NCBI GenBank assembly: GCA_021731365.1
Contig: JAKFXL010000029.1
Span: forward strand, 1-64,000
DNA length: 64,000 nucleotides
Direction of reading: 5' to 3'
Source: Gammaproteobacteria bacterium
Lineage (GTDB): Bacteria > Pseudomonadota > Gammaproteobacteria > Tenderiales > Tenderiaceae
Shown: positions 42,200 to 52,665 of the stretch, one piece after another
Layout: every line of letters begins with the position of its first letter
Numbering within the stretch: the stretch's first letter is position 1
The notes under the pieces: model-generated
The model's input: the letters and a program-made list of their open reading frames with translations, nothing else
What the model was told of the DNA's origin: nothing
Databases searched by the model: none
Program-made: the position numbers and the translations under genes

Positions 42200-42685
42200 A
42201 TGAAGATGAAACGTCATATTAACCTCAAATCTCTTGTCGACAACGGAGTCAAAGCAGCCCTCCCGTGGGTGGCGTTACTGCTGGTGGCTGTGAGTGGGGT
42301 AGCGGGGGCAGAGATCTACAAATGGACAGACAAACAGGGTGTGCAGCACTACTCTGAACTGCCGCCCCCCGGTGACAAATACGAAAAAATAAAACCAAGC
42401 TATGCGCCAGGGTCTCCGCCGGCTGTGGCAGAACCCCAAAATACTCCGTCAGCCGGGAAGGCGATAGATCCGGACCGGGCGCGGCAAGAACGGGCGCATA
42501 AAGAAGAGGCTGCCAAAATCAGCCGACAGAACTGCGCAACCGTGCAGCAGCGTTTGACCGATCTTGAATCGGCCAGGCGCATCAACTTTCAGGATGCTGA
42601 GGGTAATGTGAAGTTACTCACCGAGGATGAGCGGCTGGCTAAAGTTGCGGAGACAAAGAAGTTAATTGAAGAGTACTGCCAGTGA
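42200..42685 (+). CDS. Exported DUF4124 protein
   Basis: A 161-residue protein with a signal peptide (VKAALPWVALLLVAVSGVAGA) followed at once by the DUF4124 core EIYKWTDKQGVQHYSELPPPG. The rest is Ala/Pro-rich and then a charged helical segment with two cysteines. The function is unknown. GGAG lies 7 bases before the chosen ATG; a GTG seven codons upstream is less likely. It converges on the OmpA-like gene. Confidence 0.85.
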   Translation: MKMKRHINLKSLVDNGVKAALPWVALLLVAVSGVAGAEIYKWTDKQGVQHYSELPPPGDKYEKIKPSYAPGSPPAVAEPQNTPSAGKAIDPDRARQERAHKEEAAKISRQNCATVQQRLTDLESARRINFQDAEGNVKLLTEDERLAKVAETKKLIEEYCQ

Positions 42686-42723
42686 TAAAGGATTTGGTGT
42701 GGCGGCTGGCTTAGAGTTAGGCC

Positions 42724-43245
42724 TTAACGCTGCCAGCGGATGGCATAAATAACGACGTGGCGGTTGCGCTGGCGGCCATCACGAGTCCAGTTTTGATCGA
42801 CGGGGGCGTTCTCGCCACTGCCTGACAGCTGTATGAGTGTTGCGTTTACCCCTTTAAGTGTCAGGTAGTTACGCACCATCTCGGAGCGCCGATCGGATAA
42901 TTTATCGTTGTAACTGGCGCTGCCTATGTAGTCGGTACTGCCGGCTATCAAAATGCGCTGAATGTTGTCATGTTTCATCAGATAGCTGGCAGCCGCATCA
43001 AGCGCCTTCTGTCCTTCCGTTCCGATGGTGGCTTTGCCAGGGTTAAACATCACAGGATGGAGGGGGACGTACTCAAAACTCTCCTCTATCATGCCCGTTG
43101 GCTGTTTTGGTACATGCAGAGATGTGGGTGTTACCACCTTAGGTCCCCACATGTTTGGGTATTTGTCGGCATGGGCGTAGCCGCTGATCAGAAGTCCGGC
43201 GATAAACATCAGGCAAAATCGGCAGTGCTGTTTAAAATTGACCAT
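42724..43245 (-). CDS. Small OmpA-family protein
   Basis: A 173-residue exported protein: signal peptide (CLMFIAGLLISGYAHA), a 50-residue linker, then an OmpA C-terminal peptidoglycan-binding domain with ILIAGSTDYIGSASYNDKLSDRRSEMVRNYLTLKGV and a closing RNRHVVIYAI. There is no barrel or lipobox cysteine at the cleavage site, so it is probably periplasmic or loosely envelope-bound. The usual RxxRR of this domain is read as SDRRSEMV plus GRQRNRHV. Confidence 0.85.
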   Translation of the reverse strand: MVNFKQHCRFCLMFIAGLLISGYAHADKYPNMWGPKVVTPTSLHVPKQPTGMIEESFEYVPLHPVMFNPGKATIGTEGQKALDAAASYLMKHDNIQRILIAGSTDYIGSASYNDKLSDRRSEMVRNYLTLKGVNATLIQLSGSGENAPVDQNWTRDGRQRNRHVVIYAIRWQR

Positions 43246-43397
43246 CTTATTGGGATCCGTTGATAATCAGGATGTATGGTTTATTGGGTATCGGCCAGAG
43301 TTGCCGGCTTTTAAAGCGCATTTATCCAAGGCCAAGCAGTGTTTGGGGTTGATAAGATAAGCCGGTATGATTCCCCTTTTTGCAGGAGCAGTTTGAA

Positions 43398-44444
43398 ATG
43401 CCATATAACCATCATGACAAAATTCGGGCGATTGAGTGGTCGGATGCGGGATTGAACCTGCTCGATCAGCGTCTGCTGCCCAATGTTACGCAGTGGGTGC
43501 TGCTGAAGGATGCACTGGGTGTGGCGCAGGCGATTCGCGATATGGTGGTGCGTGGCGCTCCAGCCATCGGCGTCACGGCTGCTTATGGGATGGTGCTGGC
43601 GGCGCGTGATCGATATGCCTGCTCTCCTGGTGAGTGGAAAAGTGCTATTGCTGAGGATATACAGACCTTGGCGGATTCCCGCCCGACTGCGGTGAATCTA
43701 TTTTGGGCGCTGGAGCGCATGCGGCAATTTATGGAGGGGTTGAGTGGTGACCCCGTGCCCGCGATGCTGGCTGAGGCCCGACGCATCCATGAGGAAGATA
43801 TTGCCTCCAATCGGCAGATGGGTGAATTGGGTGCGGCCCTGATCGACGGGCCTTGTGCCGTCTTGACCCACTGCAATACCGGGTCACTGGCAACAGGTGG
43901 TTTTGGCACGGCCCTGGGTGTTATCCGTGCCGCGTACGGCGCTGGCCGTATTAATAGCGTGTTTGCCGATGAGACCCGTCCCTGGTTGCAGGGGGCGCGT
44001 CTGACCGCCTGGGAGCTGGTTGAGGATAATATCCCCGTAACCCTGATTACCGAGGGTGCGGCGGCAACCTTGATGAAGCAGGGCAAGGTGAAGTGGGTGA
44101 TTGTCGGCTCAGACCGTATTGCCGCCAATGGCGATGTTGCCAATAAAATCGGCACCTACTCACTGGCCGTTACGGCGCGTTACCACGGCGTTAAGTTTAT
44201 GGTGGTGGCCCCGACTTCGACGGTGGACATGAATATTGCCTGTGGCGATGACATCCCGATTGAAGAGCGGGCGGAGTCCGAGGTGTTGACACTGGCCGGG
44301 CAAAGAATAGCGCCCGAGTCGGCACGTGCCTGGAATCCATCCTTTGATGTGACCCCGGCGGAATTGGTCGACGCAATTGTCACAGAGAAGGGGGTGGTGG
44401 AGCGCCCTTCGCTGGAAAAAATGGTAGCCATGATGCGGAGTTAG
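43398..44444 (+). CDS. mtnA: S-methyl-5-thioribose-1-phosphate isomerase
   Basis: Isomerises methylthioribose 1-phosphate to the ribulose form in methionine salvage. The 348 residues have [36 protein letters not shown] with the active-site Cys, and [19 protein letters not shown] with the catalytic Asp. The chosen ATG has AGGAG 9 bases upstream; a TTG 18 bases earlier overlaps that site. It stands directly upstream of gyrA, as in Pseudomonas. Confidence 0.94.
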   Translation: MPYNHHDKIRAIEWSDAGLNLLDQRLLPNVTQWVLLKDALGVAQAIRDMVVRGAPAIGVTAAYGMVLAARDRYACSPGEWKSAIAEDIQTLADSRPTAVNLFWALERMRQFMEGLSGDPVPAMLAEARRIHEEDIASNRQMGELGAALIDGPCAVLTHCNTGSLATGGFGTALGVIRAAYGAGRINSVFADETRPWLQGARLTAWELVEDNIPVTLITEGAAATLMKQGKVKWVIVGSDRIAANGDVANKIGTYSLAVTARYHGVKFMVVAPTSTVDMNIACGDDIPIEERAESEVLTLAGQRIAPESARAWNPSFDVTPAELVDAIVTEKGVVERPSLEKMVAMMRS

Positions 44445-44582
44445 CACCATTTGATGGCGGGACAAAAAGGTGCGGCGGGGGATAGGGTTGTGGTACCATT
44501 CTTTCTTTTTTTGCGGCTCGCGGGGCAGGGTTGGCGAGGCGTGAAATCGGGCAGTTCACAGAATAAAGGCGCTTGTTAATCA

Positions 44583-47183
44583 ATGGCTGATTTTGCACAT
44601 GAAGTCCTCCCGATATCTGTCGAAGAGGAGATGAAACAGTCGTACATGGCTTATGCCATGGCGGTCATCGTTGGCCGTGCCCTCCCAGATGTACGCGACG
44701 GCTTGAAGCCAGTCCACCGACGGGTACTTTATGCCATGAACGTGCTGGGCAACGACTGGAATAAACCCTACAAAAAGTCGGCACGTATTGTCGGTGACGT
44801 CATCGGTAAATATCACCCCCATGGTGATACGGCGGTGTATGACACGATTGTCCGCATGGCCCAGACCTTCTCTCTGCGTTACATGCTGGTGGATGGCCAG
44901 GGGAACTTCGGTTCTGTTGATGGTGACTCTGCCGCTGCCATGCGGTATACCGAAATACGCATGTCCAAGATTGCCCACGAACTTCAGGCCGATCTGGAAA
45001 AAGAGACGGTTGATTTCATCCCCAACTATGATGAAACCGAGAGCGAACCGGCGGTGTTCCCTACTCGTGTCCCCAATCTGCTGATCAACGGTTCATCCGG
45101 CATCGCGGTAGGGTTGGCAACCAATATTCCACCCCATAATCTGACAGAGGTGGTGAATGGTTGTATCGCCCTGGTGGATAATCCTGATCTCGATATTGCC
45201 GGTCTGATGGAGTACATCCCGGGTCCTGACTTTCCTACGGCGGCCTTTATTAATGGTGCCAGCGGCATCCATGAGGCATACCACACCGGTCGTGGTCGTA
45301 TCTACCTGCGTGCCCGCAGTGAGATCGAGTTTGATGAGGCTAAAGACAAACAGACCATCATCATCACCGAGCTTCCATATCAGGTGAACAAGGCCAATCT
45401 GCTGGAAAAGATTGCCGAGCTGGTGAAGGAGAAAAAGGTCGAGGGCATTACCGAGCTGCGTGACGAGTCCGACAAGGACGGTATGCGGATGGTCATCGAG
45501 TTGCGCCGTGGTGAGATGGGGACCGTTGTACTGAATAATCTCTATCGCCATACCCAGCTTGAAAATGTGTTTGGTATTAATATGGTTGCCCTGATCGATG
45601 GTCAGCCCAAGCTGCTCAACTTGAAACAGATCCTGGAGGCGTTTATCCGCCACCGCCGTGAGGTGGTGATCCGGCGCACTATCTTTGATCTGCGTAAGGC
45701 GCGTGAGCGTGGCCATATCCTTGAGGGGTTGGCGGTTGCGTTGGCCAATATTGATGAGGTGATCGCCCTGATTAAGGCGGCCCCCACCTCCGCTGATGCC
45801 AAAGAGGCGATGATGGCGCGGACATGGCATGGTGACATCGTTGTTGAGATGCTGGCCCGTTCCGACGCTTCCCTCTCCCGTCCTGACGGCTTGGCGCTGG
45901 AGTTTGGTATGGTGGACGGTGGTTACCGCCTCTCTGCTGCCCAGGCCCAGGCGATTCTCGATCTGCGACTGCATCGGCTTACCGGCCTGGAGCAGGACAA
46001 AATTAAAGCGGAGTACAAGGATATATTGGATCGCATAGTGGATCTGATGGATATCCTTGCCAACTCCGGGCGTTTGATGCAGGTGATCCGTGACGAACTG
46101 ATATTGATTCGTGATGAGTATGGGGATAAGCGTCGTTCTGAAATTATCGCTAGTCGCATCAATCTGACGCTGGAAGATCTGATTTCGGAAGAGGATGTGG
46201 TGGTGACACTCTCTCATACCGGTTACGTCAAGATGCAGCCGATCTCCATGTACAGCGCGCAGAAACGCGGTGGTCGTGGCAAGGCGGCCACCAGTGTTAA
46301 GGAAGAGGATTTTGTTGACAAACTATTTGTCGCCAACACCCATGACACCATTCTCTGCTTCTCCAGTCGTGGCAAAGTCTATTGGATGAAAGTCTACGAA
46401 CTGCCGCAGGCAGGCCGTACCGCGCGTGGCAAACCGATCATTAATCTGTTGCCGCTGGAAGAGGGGGAGCGGATCAATGCCATTCTGCCAATCCGTGAAT
46501 TTGAGGCGGACAAGTTTATCTTTATGGCCACGGCCAGTGGTACGGTGAAAAAGACCCCGTTGATTGATTTCTCACGCCCACGCAGCAACGGCATCATTGC
46601 CCTTGAGCTGTTTGGTGATGACTGTCTGGTGGGTGTAGATATCACCAATGGCAGCAATGATGTGATGTTGCTCACCGATGCAGGCAAGGTGGTCCGGTTT
46701 AATGAGGAGCATGTCCGTCCCATGGGACGGACCGCACGGGGTGTCCGCGGCATCAGGTTGGGTGAAGGCCAGCGTGTTATCTCCCTGATTAATGTCAATG
46801 AAGGTGATGTGTTGACCGTCACTGAAAAAGGGTACGGCAAGCGGACAGCCATCAGTGATTACCCTGTTCATGGTCGTGGTGGCCAGGGGGTTATCTCGAT
46901 TCAGACCAATGAGCGCAACGGGCGTGTGGTGGGTGCAGCGCTTGTTATGAGTGAAGATGAGATCATGCTGATCAGTGATAACGGGACCCTGGTGCGTACC
47001 CGCGTCGAGGAGATTTCGGTGATGAGCCGAAATACTCAAGGTGTGCGCCTGATTCGTCTGGCGGATGGCGAGAGCCTGATTGGCGTTGAGCGTATCGTTG
47101 ATCCCGATGACGACGATGGTGAAACCGTCGACGAGCTGAATGAATCGAACGAACCGAACGAACCGAGTAATGCGGAAGAGTAA
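44583..47183 (+). CDS. gyrA: DNA gyrase subunit A
   Basis: Type II topoisomerase subunit that breaks and rejoins DNA. The 866 residues have catalytic Tyr122 (AMRYTEIRM), the quinolone-determining region [17 protein letters not shown] with Thr83 and Asp87, and the GyrA box AQKRGGRGK starting the C-terminal beta-pinwheel. Thr83 is also the wild-type residue in Pseudomonas aeruginosa. The C-terminal tail is acidic and ends in a short NEP repeat encoded by 9-base units. serC follows within 6 bases. Confidence 0.98.
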   Translation: MADFAHEVLPISVEEEMKQSYMAYAMAVIVGRALPDVRDGLKPVHRRVLYAMNVLGNDWNKPYKKSARIVGDVIGKYHPHGDTAVYDTIVRMAQTFSLRYMLVDGQGNFGSVDGDSAAAMRYTEIRMSKIAHELQADLEKETVDFIPNYDETESEPAVFPTRVPNLLINGSSGIAVGLATNIPPHNLTEVVNGCIALVDNPDLDIAGLMEYIPGPDFPTAAFINGASGIHEAYHTGRGRIYLRARSEIEFDEAKDKQTIIITELPYQVNKANLLEKIAELVKEKKVEGITELRDESDKDGMRMVIELRRGEMGTVVLNNLYRHTQLENVFGINMVALIDGQPKLLNLKQILEAFIRHRREVVIRRTIFDLRKARERGHILEGLAVALANIDEVIALIKAAPTSADAKEAMMARTWHGDIVVEMLARSDASLSRPDGLALEFGMVDGGYRLSAAQAQAILDLRLHRLTGLEQDKIKAEYKDILDRIVDLMDILANSGRLMQVIRDELILIRDEYGDKRRSEIIASRINLTLEDLISEEDVVVTLSHTGYVKMQPISMYSAQKRGGRGKAATSVKEEDFVDKLFVANTHDTILCFSSRGKVYWMKVYELPQAGRTARGKPIINLLPLEEGERINAILPIREFEADKFIFMATASGTVKKTPLIDFSRPRSNGIIALELFGDDCLVGVDITNGSNDVMLLTDAGKVVRFNEEHVRPMGRTARGVRGIRLGEGQRVISLINVNEGDVLTVTEKGYGKRTAISDYPVHGRGGQGVISIQTNERNGRVVGAALVMSEDEIMLISDNGTLVRTRVEEISVMSRNTQGVRLIRLADGESLIGVERIVDPDDDDGETVDELNESNEPNEPSNAEE

Positions 47184-47188
47184 CTAGC

Positions 47189-48277
47189 ATGACAAGAGCC
47201 TTTAACTTCAGTGCCGGTCCCGCAATATTGCCTGCAGAGGTTCTGCAGCAGGCGCAGCAGGAGATGGTTGATTGGCGTGGCACCGGCATGTCGGTGATGG
47301 AGATGAGCCACCGCAGCAAAGAGTATATGTCGATTGCCGCTCAGGCAGAGGCTGATCTGCGTGAGCTCATGGCTATCCCCGCTAACTATAAGGTGCTTTT
47401 CCTGCAGGGCGGTGCCAGCAGCCAGTTTGCGATGGTGCCGATGAACCTGCTACGCGGCAAACAGGGTGCGGACTACATTAATACCGGTATCTGGTCGCAG
47501 AAGGCGATTGATGAAGCGAGTCGTTACTGCACGGTTAATGTGGCGGCCAGCGCTGAGTCCAATGGGTTTAGTCGTGTGCCGGGCCAGGAGGCGCTGCAAC
47601 TGAAGGGTGATGCCGCTTATCTGCACTACATACCCAATGAGACTATTGGCGGGCTGGAGTTCTCCTACATCCCCCAGCCACTGAGCAGCGATACTCCGCT
47701 GGTGGCGGACCTCTCTTCAACGATCCTCTCACGCCCGCTGGATGTCTCACAGTTTGGTTTGATCTATGCCGGGGCGCAAAAAAACATTGGCCCTGCCGGC
47801 CTGACGGTTGTCATTGTGCGGGAAGAGCTGTTGGGCAATACCCTTCCTGGCACACCGACAATGTTCGATTACAAGGTCCATGCGGATAACGATTCAATGT
47901 ACAACACCCCCGCCACCTACAGCTGGTATCTGGCTGGGCTGGTATTTGACTGGGTGAAGAAGCAGGGCGGTCTTGTTGCCATGGCGGAGATTAACCAGCG
48001 CAAGGCCGCCAAGCTCTACGCAGCGATCGATGGCAGCGAGTTTTACAGCAACCCCATTCACGTCGATAGCCGCTCCTGGATGAATGTCCCGTTTACACTG
48101 GCAGATTCAAATCTGGATGCGCTGTTTTTGAAAGAGGCAGCGGAGCAGCAGTTGACCACACTCAAAGGTCATCGCCTGCTCGGGGGGATGCGCGCCAGTA
48201 TCTATAACGCCATGCCAGAGGCGGGCGTTGATGCCTTAATCAGCTTCATGGCCGATTTTGAAAAGCGTTACGGTTAA
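47189..48277 (+). CDS. serC: Phosphoserine aminotransferase
   Basis: PLP enzyme of serine and pyridoxal phosphate synthesis. The 362 residues begin TRAFNFSAGPAILPAEVLQQ, contain GGASSQFAMVPMNLL and the PLP lysine in YAGAQKNIGPAGL, and end with GGMRASIYNAMP. First biosynthetic gene of the supraoperon, with GGAAGAG before the ATG. Confidence 0.97.
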   Translation: MTRAFNFSAGPAILPAEVLQQAQQEMVDWRGTGMSVMEMSHRSKEYMSIAAQAEADLRELMAIPANYKVLFLQGGASSQFAMVPMNLLRGKQGADYINTGIWSQKAIDEASRYCTVNVAASAESNGFSRVPGQEALQLKGDAAYLHYIPNETIGGLEFSYIPQPLSSDTPLVADLSSTILSRPLDVSQFGLIYAGAQKNIGPAGLTVVIVREELLGNTLPGTPTMFDYKVHADNDSMYNTPATYSWYLAGLVFDWVKKQGGLVAMAEINQRKAAKLYAAIDGSEFYSNPIHVDSRSWMNVPFTLADSNLDALFLKEAAEQQLTTLKGHRLLGGMRASIYNAMPEAGVDALISFMADFEKRYG

Positions 48278-48283
48278 GCGGTT

Positions 48284-49375
48284 ATGAGTGATGTTAACCT
48301 GACGTTGGTGGAGATTCGTGGTCGTATCGACCAGCTTGATGAGCAGATTCAGGATCTGATCAATGAGCGTGCCAAGTGCGCCCAGTTGGTTGCTGAAGTG
48401 AAGGTGCGCGCCGGTGATACGGATGCCAACTTCTACCGTCCGGAGCGTGAGGCGCAGGTGCTGCGTAAAGTGATGGAGCGCAATCTGGGGCCACTGCCGG
48501 ATGAGGAGATGGCGCGGCTGTTTCGTGAGGTGATGTCGGCGTGCCTGGCACTGGAACAGCCGATGCGTATAGGCTTTCTTGGACCGGAAGGGACATATAC
48601 CCATGATGCCGCGCTGAAACACTTTGGCCACTCTGTGGCGACGGTACCGCACGCCAGCATCGATGCTGTGTTTCGTGATGTTGAGGCTGGCTTGGCACAC
48701 TATGGAGTGGTACCGATTGAAAACTCAACGGAGGGGGTGGTTAACTATACGCTTGATCTGTTTGTCAATTCTCCCCTGCAGATCTGCGGTGAAGTGGAAT
48801 TGCGTATTCACCACTGTTTTTTAAGTAACGAAACCTCACTCTCCCGCGTGACCCATATCTATGCCCATCAGCAGACACTGGCGCAGTGCCGCGAATGGCT
48901 CGATGAGCACTGCAAAGACATCCCACGCTCTGCGGTGAGTAGCAATGCCCGCGCAGCACAGATGGCGGCGGGCGAGTCGGGGGCAGCGGCCATTGCCTCC
49001 ATGACGGCGGCAGGACTCTATGGATTGGCTATACTGGCAAGCAATATTGAAGATGAACCGGACAATACCACCCGTTTTCTGGTAATTGGCGACCTCTCTC
49101 CAGCCGCTAGTGGCAAGGATAAAACCTCAATGCTGCTCTCAACCTCTAACCGTCCCGGCGGGTTGGTGAAACTGTTGAAACCCCTCTCCGACGCGGGTAT
49201 ATCCATGACCCGGATTGAGTCGCGTCCATCGCGACGGGGGATGTGGGAATATGTTTTTTTTGTTGATATTGAGGGGCACCAAAGCACACCAATAGTGGCT
49301 GCCGCGCTGCGCTCATTGGCTAACGAGGCGGCCATGTTGAAGATACTCGGCTCCTACCCGGTGGCAGTACTCTAA
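48284..49375 (+). CDS. pheA: Bifunctional chorismate mutase / prephenate dehydratase
   Basis: Two steps to phenylalanine. The 363 residues comprise an AroQ chorismate mutase (about 1-90, VEIRGRIDQLDEQIQDLINERAK), a prephenate dehydratase domain starting RIGFLGPEGTYTHDAALKHFG, and a C-terminal ACT domain with the phenylalanine-binding ESRPS motif in TRIESRPSRRGMWEYVFFVD, indicating feedback inhibition. It follows serC by 6 bases. Confidence 0.97.
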   Translation: MSDVNLTLVEIRGRIDQLDEQIQDLINERAKCAQLVAEVKVRAGDTDANFYRPEREAQVLRKVMERNLGPLPDEEMARLFREVMSACLALEQPMRIGFLGPEGTYTHDAALKHFGHSVATVPHASIDAVFRDVEAGLAHYGVVPIENSTEGVVNYTLDLFVNSPLQICGEVELRIHHCFLSNETSLSRVTHIYAHQQTLAQCREWLDEHCKDIPRSAVSSNARAAQMAAGESGAAAIASMTAAGLYGLAILASNIEDEPDNTTRFLVIGDLSPAASGKDKTSMLLSTSNRPGGLVKLLKPLSDAGISMTRIESRPSRRGMWEYVFFVDIEGHQSTPIVAAALRSLANEAAMLKILGSYPVAVL

Positions 49376-49412
49376 ATTTTATAAAGTTTGATAATAGGGC
49401 AAGTGTGAAAAG

Positions 49413-50429
49413 ATGATTATTATTTTGCGAGCAGATGTATCGGATCAAAATGTTCAGGTAGTGGAACAGAAAATTGCATCGATGGGCATGAAATCACACG
49501 TGTCACGTGGTATTCAGCGTACCGTTGTGGGGATTATTGGTGACGAGAGCAAGGTCGACAAAGAGGCGTTTGAAGTCTTTCCCTTTGTTGAAAGTGTCAT
49601 TCGTGTGATGAAACCCTACAAGATTGTCTCCCGTGACTCCCATCACGAAGATACGGTGATCGACGTTGCGGGCATCCCAATTGGCGGCAAAACCATTCAG
49701 ATCATTGGTGGTCCCTGCTCGGTTGAGACCCCTGACCAGATGGCTAAGGCTGCGGCAGGTGTTGCGGCGGCTGGTTGCCGGTTGATGCGTGGGGGTGCCT
49801 TCAAGCCGCGCACCAGCCCCTATGCCTTCCAGGGAGTGGGGGTTGAGGGGCTGGAGATGTTTCAGGTCGCCGCCAGAAAACATAACCTGCCCGTTGTTAC
49901 CGAGCTGATGGATGTGCGTATGCTCGATACCTTTCTTGAGCACAAGGTGGATGTGATTCAGATTGGTACCCGCAACATGCAGAATTTTGACCTGCTGAAA
50001 GAGGTGGGCAAGGTGCAGACGCCGGTTATTCTCAAGCGTGGTATGTCCGCCACCATCTCCGAATGGTTGATGTCGGCTGAGTACATCGCTGCCAATGGTA
50101 ACCACAACATCATCTTCTGTGAACGCGGTGTCCGTAGTTTTGAGACCGCCTACCGCAATATGCTCGACGTTACGGCAATCCCTGTGATCAAACGTGAAAC
50201 CCATCTGCCCGTCATCATCGATCCGAGTCACGCCGGTGGTAAAGCATGGATGGTGCCCGCGCTGTCACGTGCCGCCATTGCCGCAGGTGCGGATGGTTTG
50301 TTGATTGAGATGCACCCATGCCCCTCTGAGGCGTGGTGTGATGCTGATCAGGCTTTAAACCCTGAGCAGTTGAGTGAGTTGATGGTAGAGCTGCGTGGCA
50401 TTGCGCACGTTATTGGCCGTGATTTCTGA
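49413..50429 (+). CDS. DAHP synthase (3-deoxy-7-phosphoheptulonate synthase), type I-beta
   Basis: Condenses phosphoenolpyruvate and erythrose 4-phosphate at the entry to the shikimate pathway. The 338 residues have an N-terminal ferredoxin-like domain (about 1-70) as in the Thermotoga-type enzyme, then the barrel: IIGGPCSVET, MRGGAFKPRTSPYAFQG, ILKRGMSATISEWLMSAEYI, FCERGVRSFE and IIDPSHAGGKAWMVPAL. It is unlike the E. coli AroF/G/H (I-alpha) form. It occupies the place where Pseudomonas has hisC2, between pheA and tyrA. The N-domain suggests feedback control. Confidence 0.92.
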   Translation: MIIILRADVSDQNVQVVEQKIASMGMKSHVSRGIQRTVVGIIGDESKVDKEAFEVFPFVESVIRVMKPYKIVSRDSHHEDTVIDVAGIPIGGKTIQIIGGPCSVETPDQMAKAAAGVAAAGCRLMRGGAFKPRTSPYAFQGVGVEGLEMFQVAARKHNLPVVTELMDVRMLDTFLEHKVDVIQIGTRNMQNFDLLKEVGKVQTPVILKRGMSATISEWLMSAEYIAANGNHNIIFCERGVRSFETAYRNMLDVTAIPVIKRETHLPVIIDPSHAGGKAWMVPALSRAAIAAGADGLLIEMHPCPSEAWCDADQALNPEQLSELMVELRGIAHVIGRDF

Positions 50430-50447
50430 TAACAGACACCGTTGCTG

Positions 50448-51317
50448 ATGATTAAGCGACTGACCATCATTGGTGTTGGGCTGATCGGTGGTTCACTGGC
50501 GCGGATTCTGAAACAGAAGGGCTATTGCCACGAAGTGGTAGGGTGTGGCCGTGATGTTGCGCATCTGAAAAAGGCACAGGAGCTTGGTGTTATTGATCGT
50601 TTCACTCAGAGCGTGGTTGAAGCAGTCAGCGGTGCAGATATGGTAGTGGTGGCCGTCCCCCTGGGGGCGATGGAGTCCTGTTTCAGCGCGATGGTTGGCC
50701 ATCTTGCTGCCGATGCCGTGATCACAGATGTTGGTAGTGCTAAAGGGGCTGTTATCGCTGCGGCCCGTCGCACCTTTGGTCAACTGCCTGCCGGTTTTGT
50801 CCCCGGACACCCCATTGCAGGTACCGAGAAGAGTGGGGTTGACGCCTCATTTGCCGAGTTATACCAGGGGCGGCGTGTCATTCTGACCCCCTTGGCTGAG
50901 TCGGCCCCGGAAGCAGTGGCCAAAACACGGGCCATGTGGGAGCAGGCAGGTGCCCATGTGGACGAGATGGCGGCGGCAGAGCATGATGAGACGTTGGCGG
51001 CCACCAGCCATCTGCCGCAACTGCTGGCTTATAGCCTGGTGAATACACTGATCAACCGGGATGAGAGTGAGGCCATCTTTCACTCAGCCGGCAGCGGCTT
51101 TCGAGATACTACCCGGCTTGCAGCCAGTGACCCGGTGATGTGGCGTGATATCGCCCTGGCCAATAAAACAGCAATTCTTGCTGCAATAGATGATTACAGC
51201 AAAACTGTTGCCCAGCTGCGTGAGACTATCCAAAAAGGTGATGGCACGATGTTGGAGCGCTCTTTTAATCGAGCCAGAGATGCCCGAATTAAATTCATGA
51301 ATGACATTAAAAATTAA
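50448..51317 (+). CDS. tyrA: Prephenate dehydrogenase
   Basis: Oxidative decarboxylation toward tyrosine. The 289 residues are a monofunctional TyrA with the dinucleotide motif LTIIGVGLIGGSLA at the N-terminus, GHPIAGTEKSGVDAS and ATSHLPQLLAYSL. There is no fused chorismate mutase and no fused aroA, unlike the TyrA-AroA fusion in Pseudomonas. The ATG at MIKRLTIIG is chosen; a TTG 6 bases upstream is possible. Arogenate versus prephenate preference cannot be read from sequence. Confidence 0.93.
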   Translation: MIKRLTIIGVGLIGGSLARILKQKGYCHEVVGCGRDVAHLKKAQELGVIDRFTQSVVEAVSGADMVVVAVPLGAMESCFSAMVGHLAADAVITDVGSAKGAVIAAARRTFGQLPAGFVPGHPIAGTEKSGVDASFAELYQGRRVILTPLAESAPEAVAKTRAMWEQAGAHVDEMAAAEHDETLAATSHLPQLLAYSLVNTLINRDESEAIFHSAGSGFRDTTRLAASDPVMWRDIALANKTAILAAIDDYSKTVAQLRETIQKGDGTMLERSFNRARDARIKFMNDIKN

Positions 51318-51339
51318 CTATAACTTGTTGATATAAAAA

Positions 51340-52644
51340 ATGAATTACGAAAAATTTAACATTGCTCCCGGTGGTTGTTTGCAGGGACGAATCCGAGTTC
51401 CCGGAGACAAGTCTATCTCCCACCGCTCCATCATGCTTGGTTCGCTTGCAGAGGGTATTACCCATGTGAGCGGCTTTCTTGAGGGCGATGACAGCTTGGC
51501 CACCTTAAGGGCGTTTCGTGCCATGGGTGTCAATATTGAAGGCCCGGAGGGTGGCAAGGTGGTCATTCACGGTGTAGGTATGCATGGACTTAAATCCCCG
51601 GCGGCGGCGCTGGATCTGGGTAACTCAGGCACCTCCATGCGCCTGATGTCAGGGCTCCTGGCAGGGCAAGGTTTTGAGGTGGAGATGGTGGGTGATGCAT
51701 CACTCTCCAAGCGCCCTATGCGCCGTGTTACCGAGCCGTTAAGCCAGATGGGGGCGGTGATTGAGACAACAGAAAAAGGAACCCCGCCGCTGCGAGTGAT
51801 GGCCGGGGCACAACTTAAGGCGATTGATTACACCTTGCCGATGGCGAGCGCCCAGGTAAAGTCCTCTATTTTGCTGGCGGGACTCTATGCTGACGGTGTC
51901 ACCTCTGTGACTGAACCGGCACCGACCCGCGACCATACCGAACGTATGTTGAACGGCTTTGGTTACCCTGTTGAGCGCAAAGGCTCCACAGCCTCGCTGT
52001 CGGGCGGAGGGCGTTTGGTTGCCACGGATATCGATGTGCCAGCGGATATCTCATCCGCAGCCTTCTTTATGGTAGGGGCCACTATCGCGCCGGGATCTGA
52101 TGTGGTACTTGAACATGTGGGTGTAAACCCAACCCGTACCGGTGTTATTGAGATTTTACGCCTGATGGGTGGCGATCTGGAGCTGCTCAACGAACGGTTG
52201 GTTGGTGGAGAGCCGGTGGCCGATATACGGGTGCGCTCCAGCAAGCTAAAGGGTATACGTATCCCGGAGGCGTTAGTGCCGCTGGCCATTGATGAGTTTC
52301 CGGCATTATTTATTGCCGCCGCCTGTGCCGAAGGTGAAACGATACTGACCGGTGCGGAAGAGCTGCGTGTGAAAGAGAGCGACCGGATTCAGGCGATGGC
52401 CGATGGTTTAACCCTGATGGGTGTGGATGCCAGACCGACAGCAGACGGTATTGTTATCCGTGGCGGCACCATGAACGGCGCGGTCATCGAAAGCCATGAT
52501 GATCATCGTATTGCGATGGCCTTTGCCATGGCCGCGCTCAGGTCATCGTCCCCGGTGTCTGTTAATGAGTGCGCCAACGTTCGCACCTCATTTCCCGGAT
52601 TTGTCGAGCTGGCGGTAAAGGCCGGCCTGATGATCAGCATATAG
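51340..52644 (+). CDS. aroA: EPSP synthase
   Basis: Transfers enolpyruvate to shikimate 3-phosphate. The 434 residues contain the substrate-binding VPGDKSISHRSIMLGSLAEG, LGNSGTSMRLMSGLLAG, PMRRVTEPLSQMGA, KSSILLAGLYADG and HDDHRIAMAFAMAAL. The Ser after GTSMR makes it resemble class II-like enzymes in part, but class cannot be fixed here. It follows tyrA by 22 bases. Confidence 0.96.
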   Translation: MNYEKFNIAPGGCLQGRIRVPGDKSISHRSIMLGSLAEGITHVSGFLEGDDSLATLRAFRAMGVNIEGPEGGKVVIHGVGMHGLKSPAAALDLGNSGTSMRLMSGLLAGQGFEVEMVGDASLSKRPMRRVTEPLSQMGAVIETTEKGTPPLRVMAGAQLKAIDYTLPMASAQVKSSILLAGLYADGVTSVTEPAPTRDHTERMLNGFGYPVERKGSTASLSGGGRLVATDIDVPADISSAAFFMVGATIAPGSDVVLEHVGVNPTRTGVIEILRLMGGDLELLNERLVGGEPVADIRVRSSKLKGIRIPEALVPLAIDEFPALFIAAACAEGETILTGAEELRVKESDRIQAMADGLTLMGVDARPTADGIVIRGGTMNGAVIESHDDHRIAMAFAMAALRSSSPVSVNECANVRTSFPGFVELAVKAGLMISI

Positions 52645-52665
52645 TTTGGTAAGTGTGAGGTAATC

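Noticed and set aside
45093-46217. A 374-codon open frame antisense to gyrA
   Set aside because: It mirrors the codon structure of gyrA, has a His/Gln-rich low-complexity translation and no ribosome site; gyrA is certain here.
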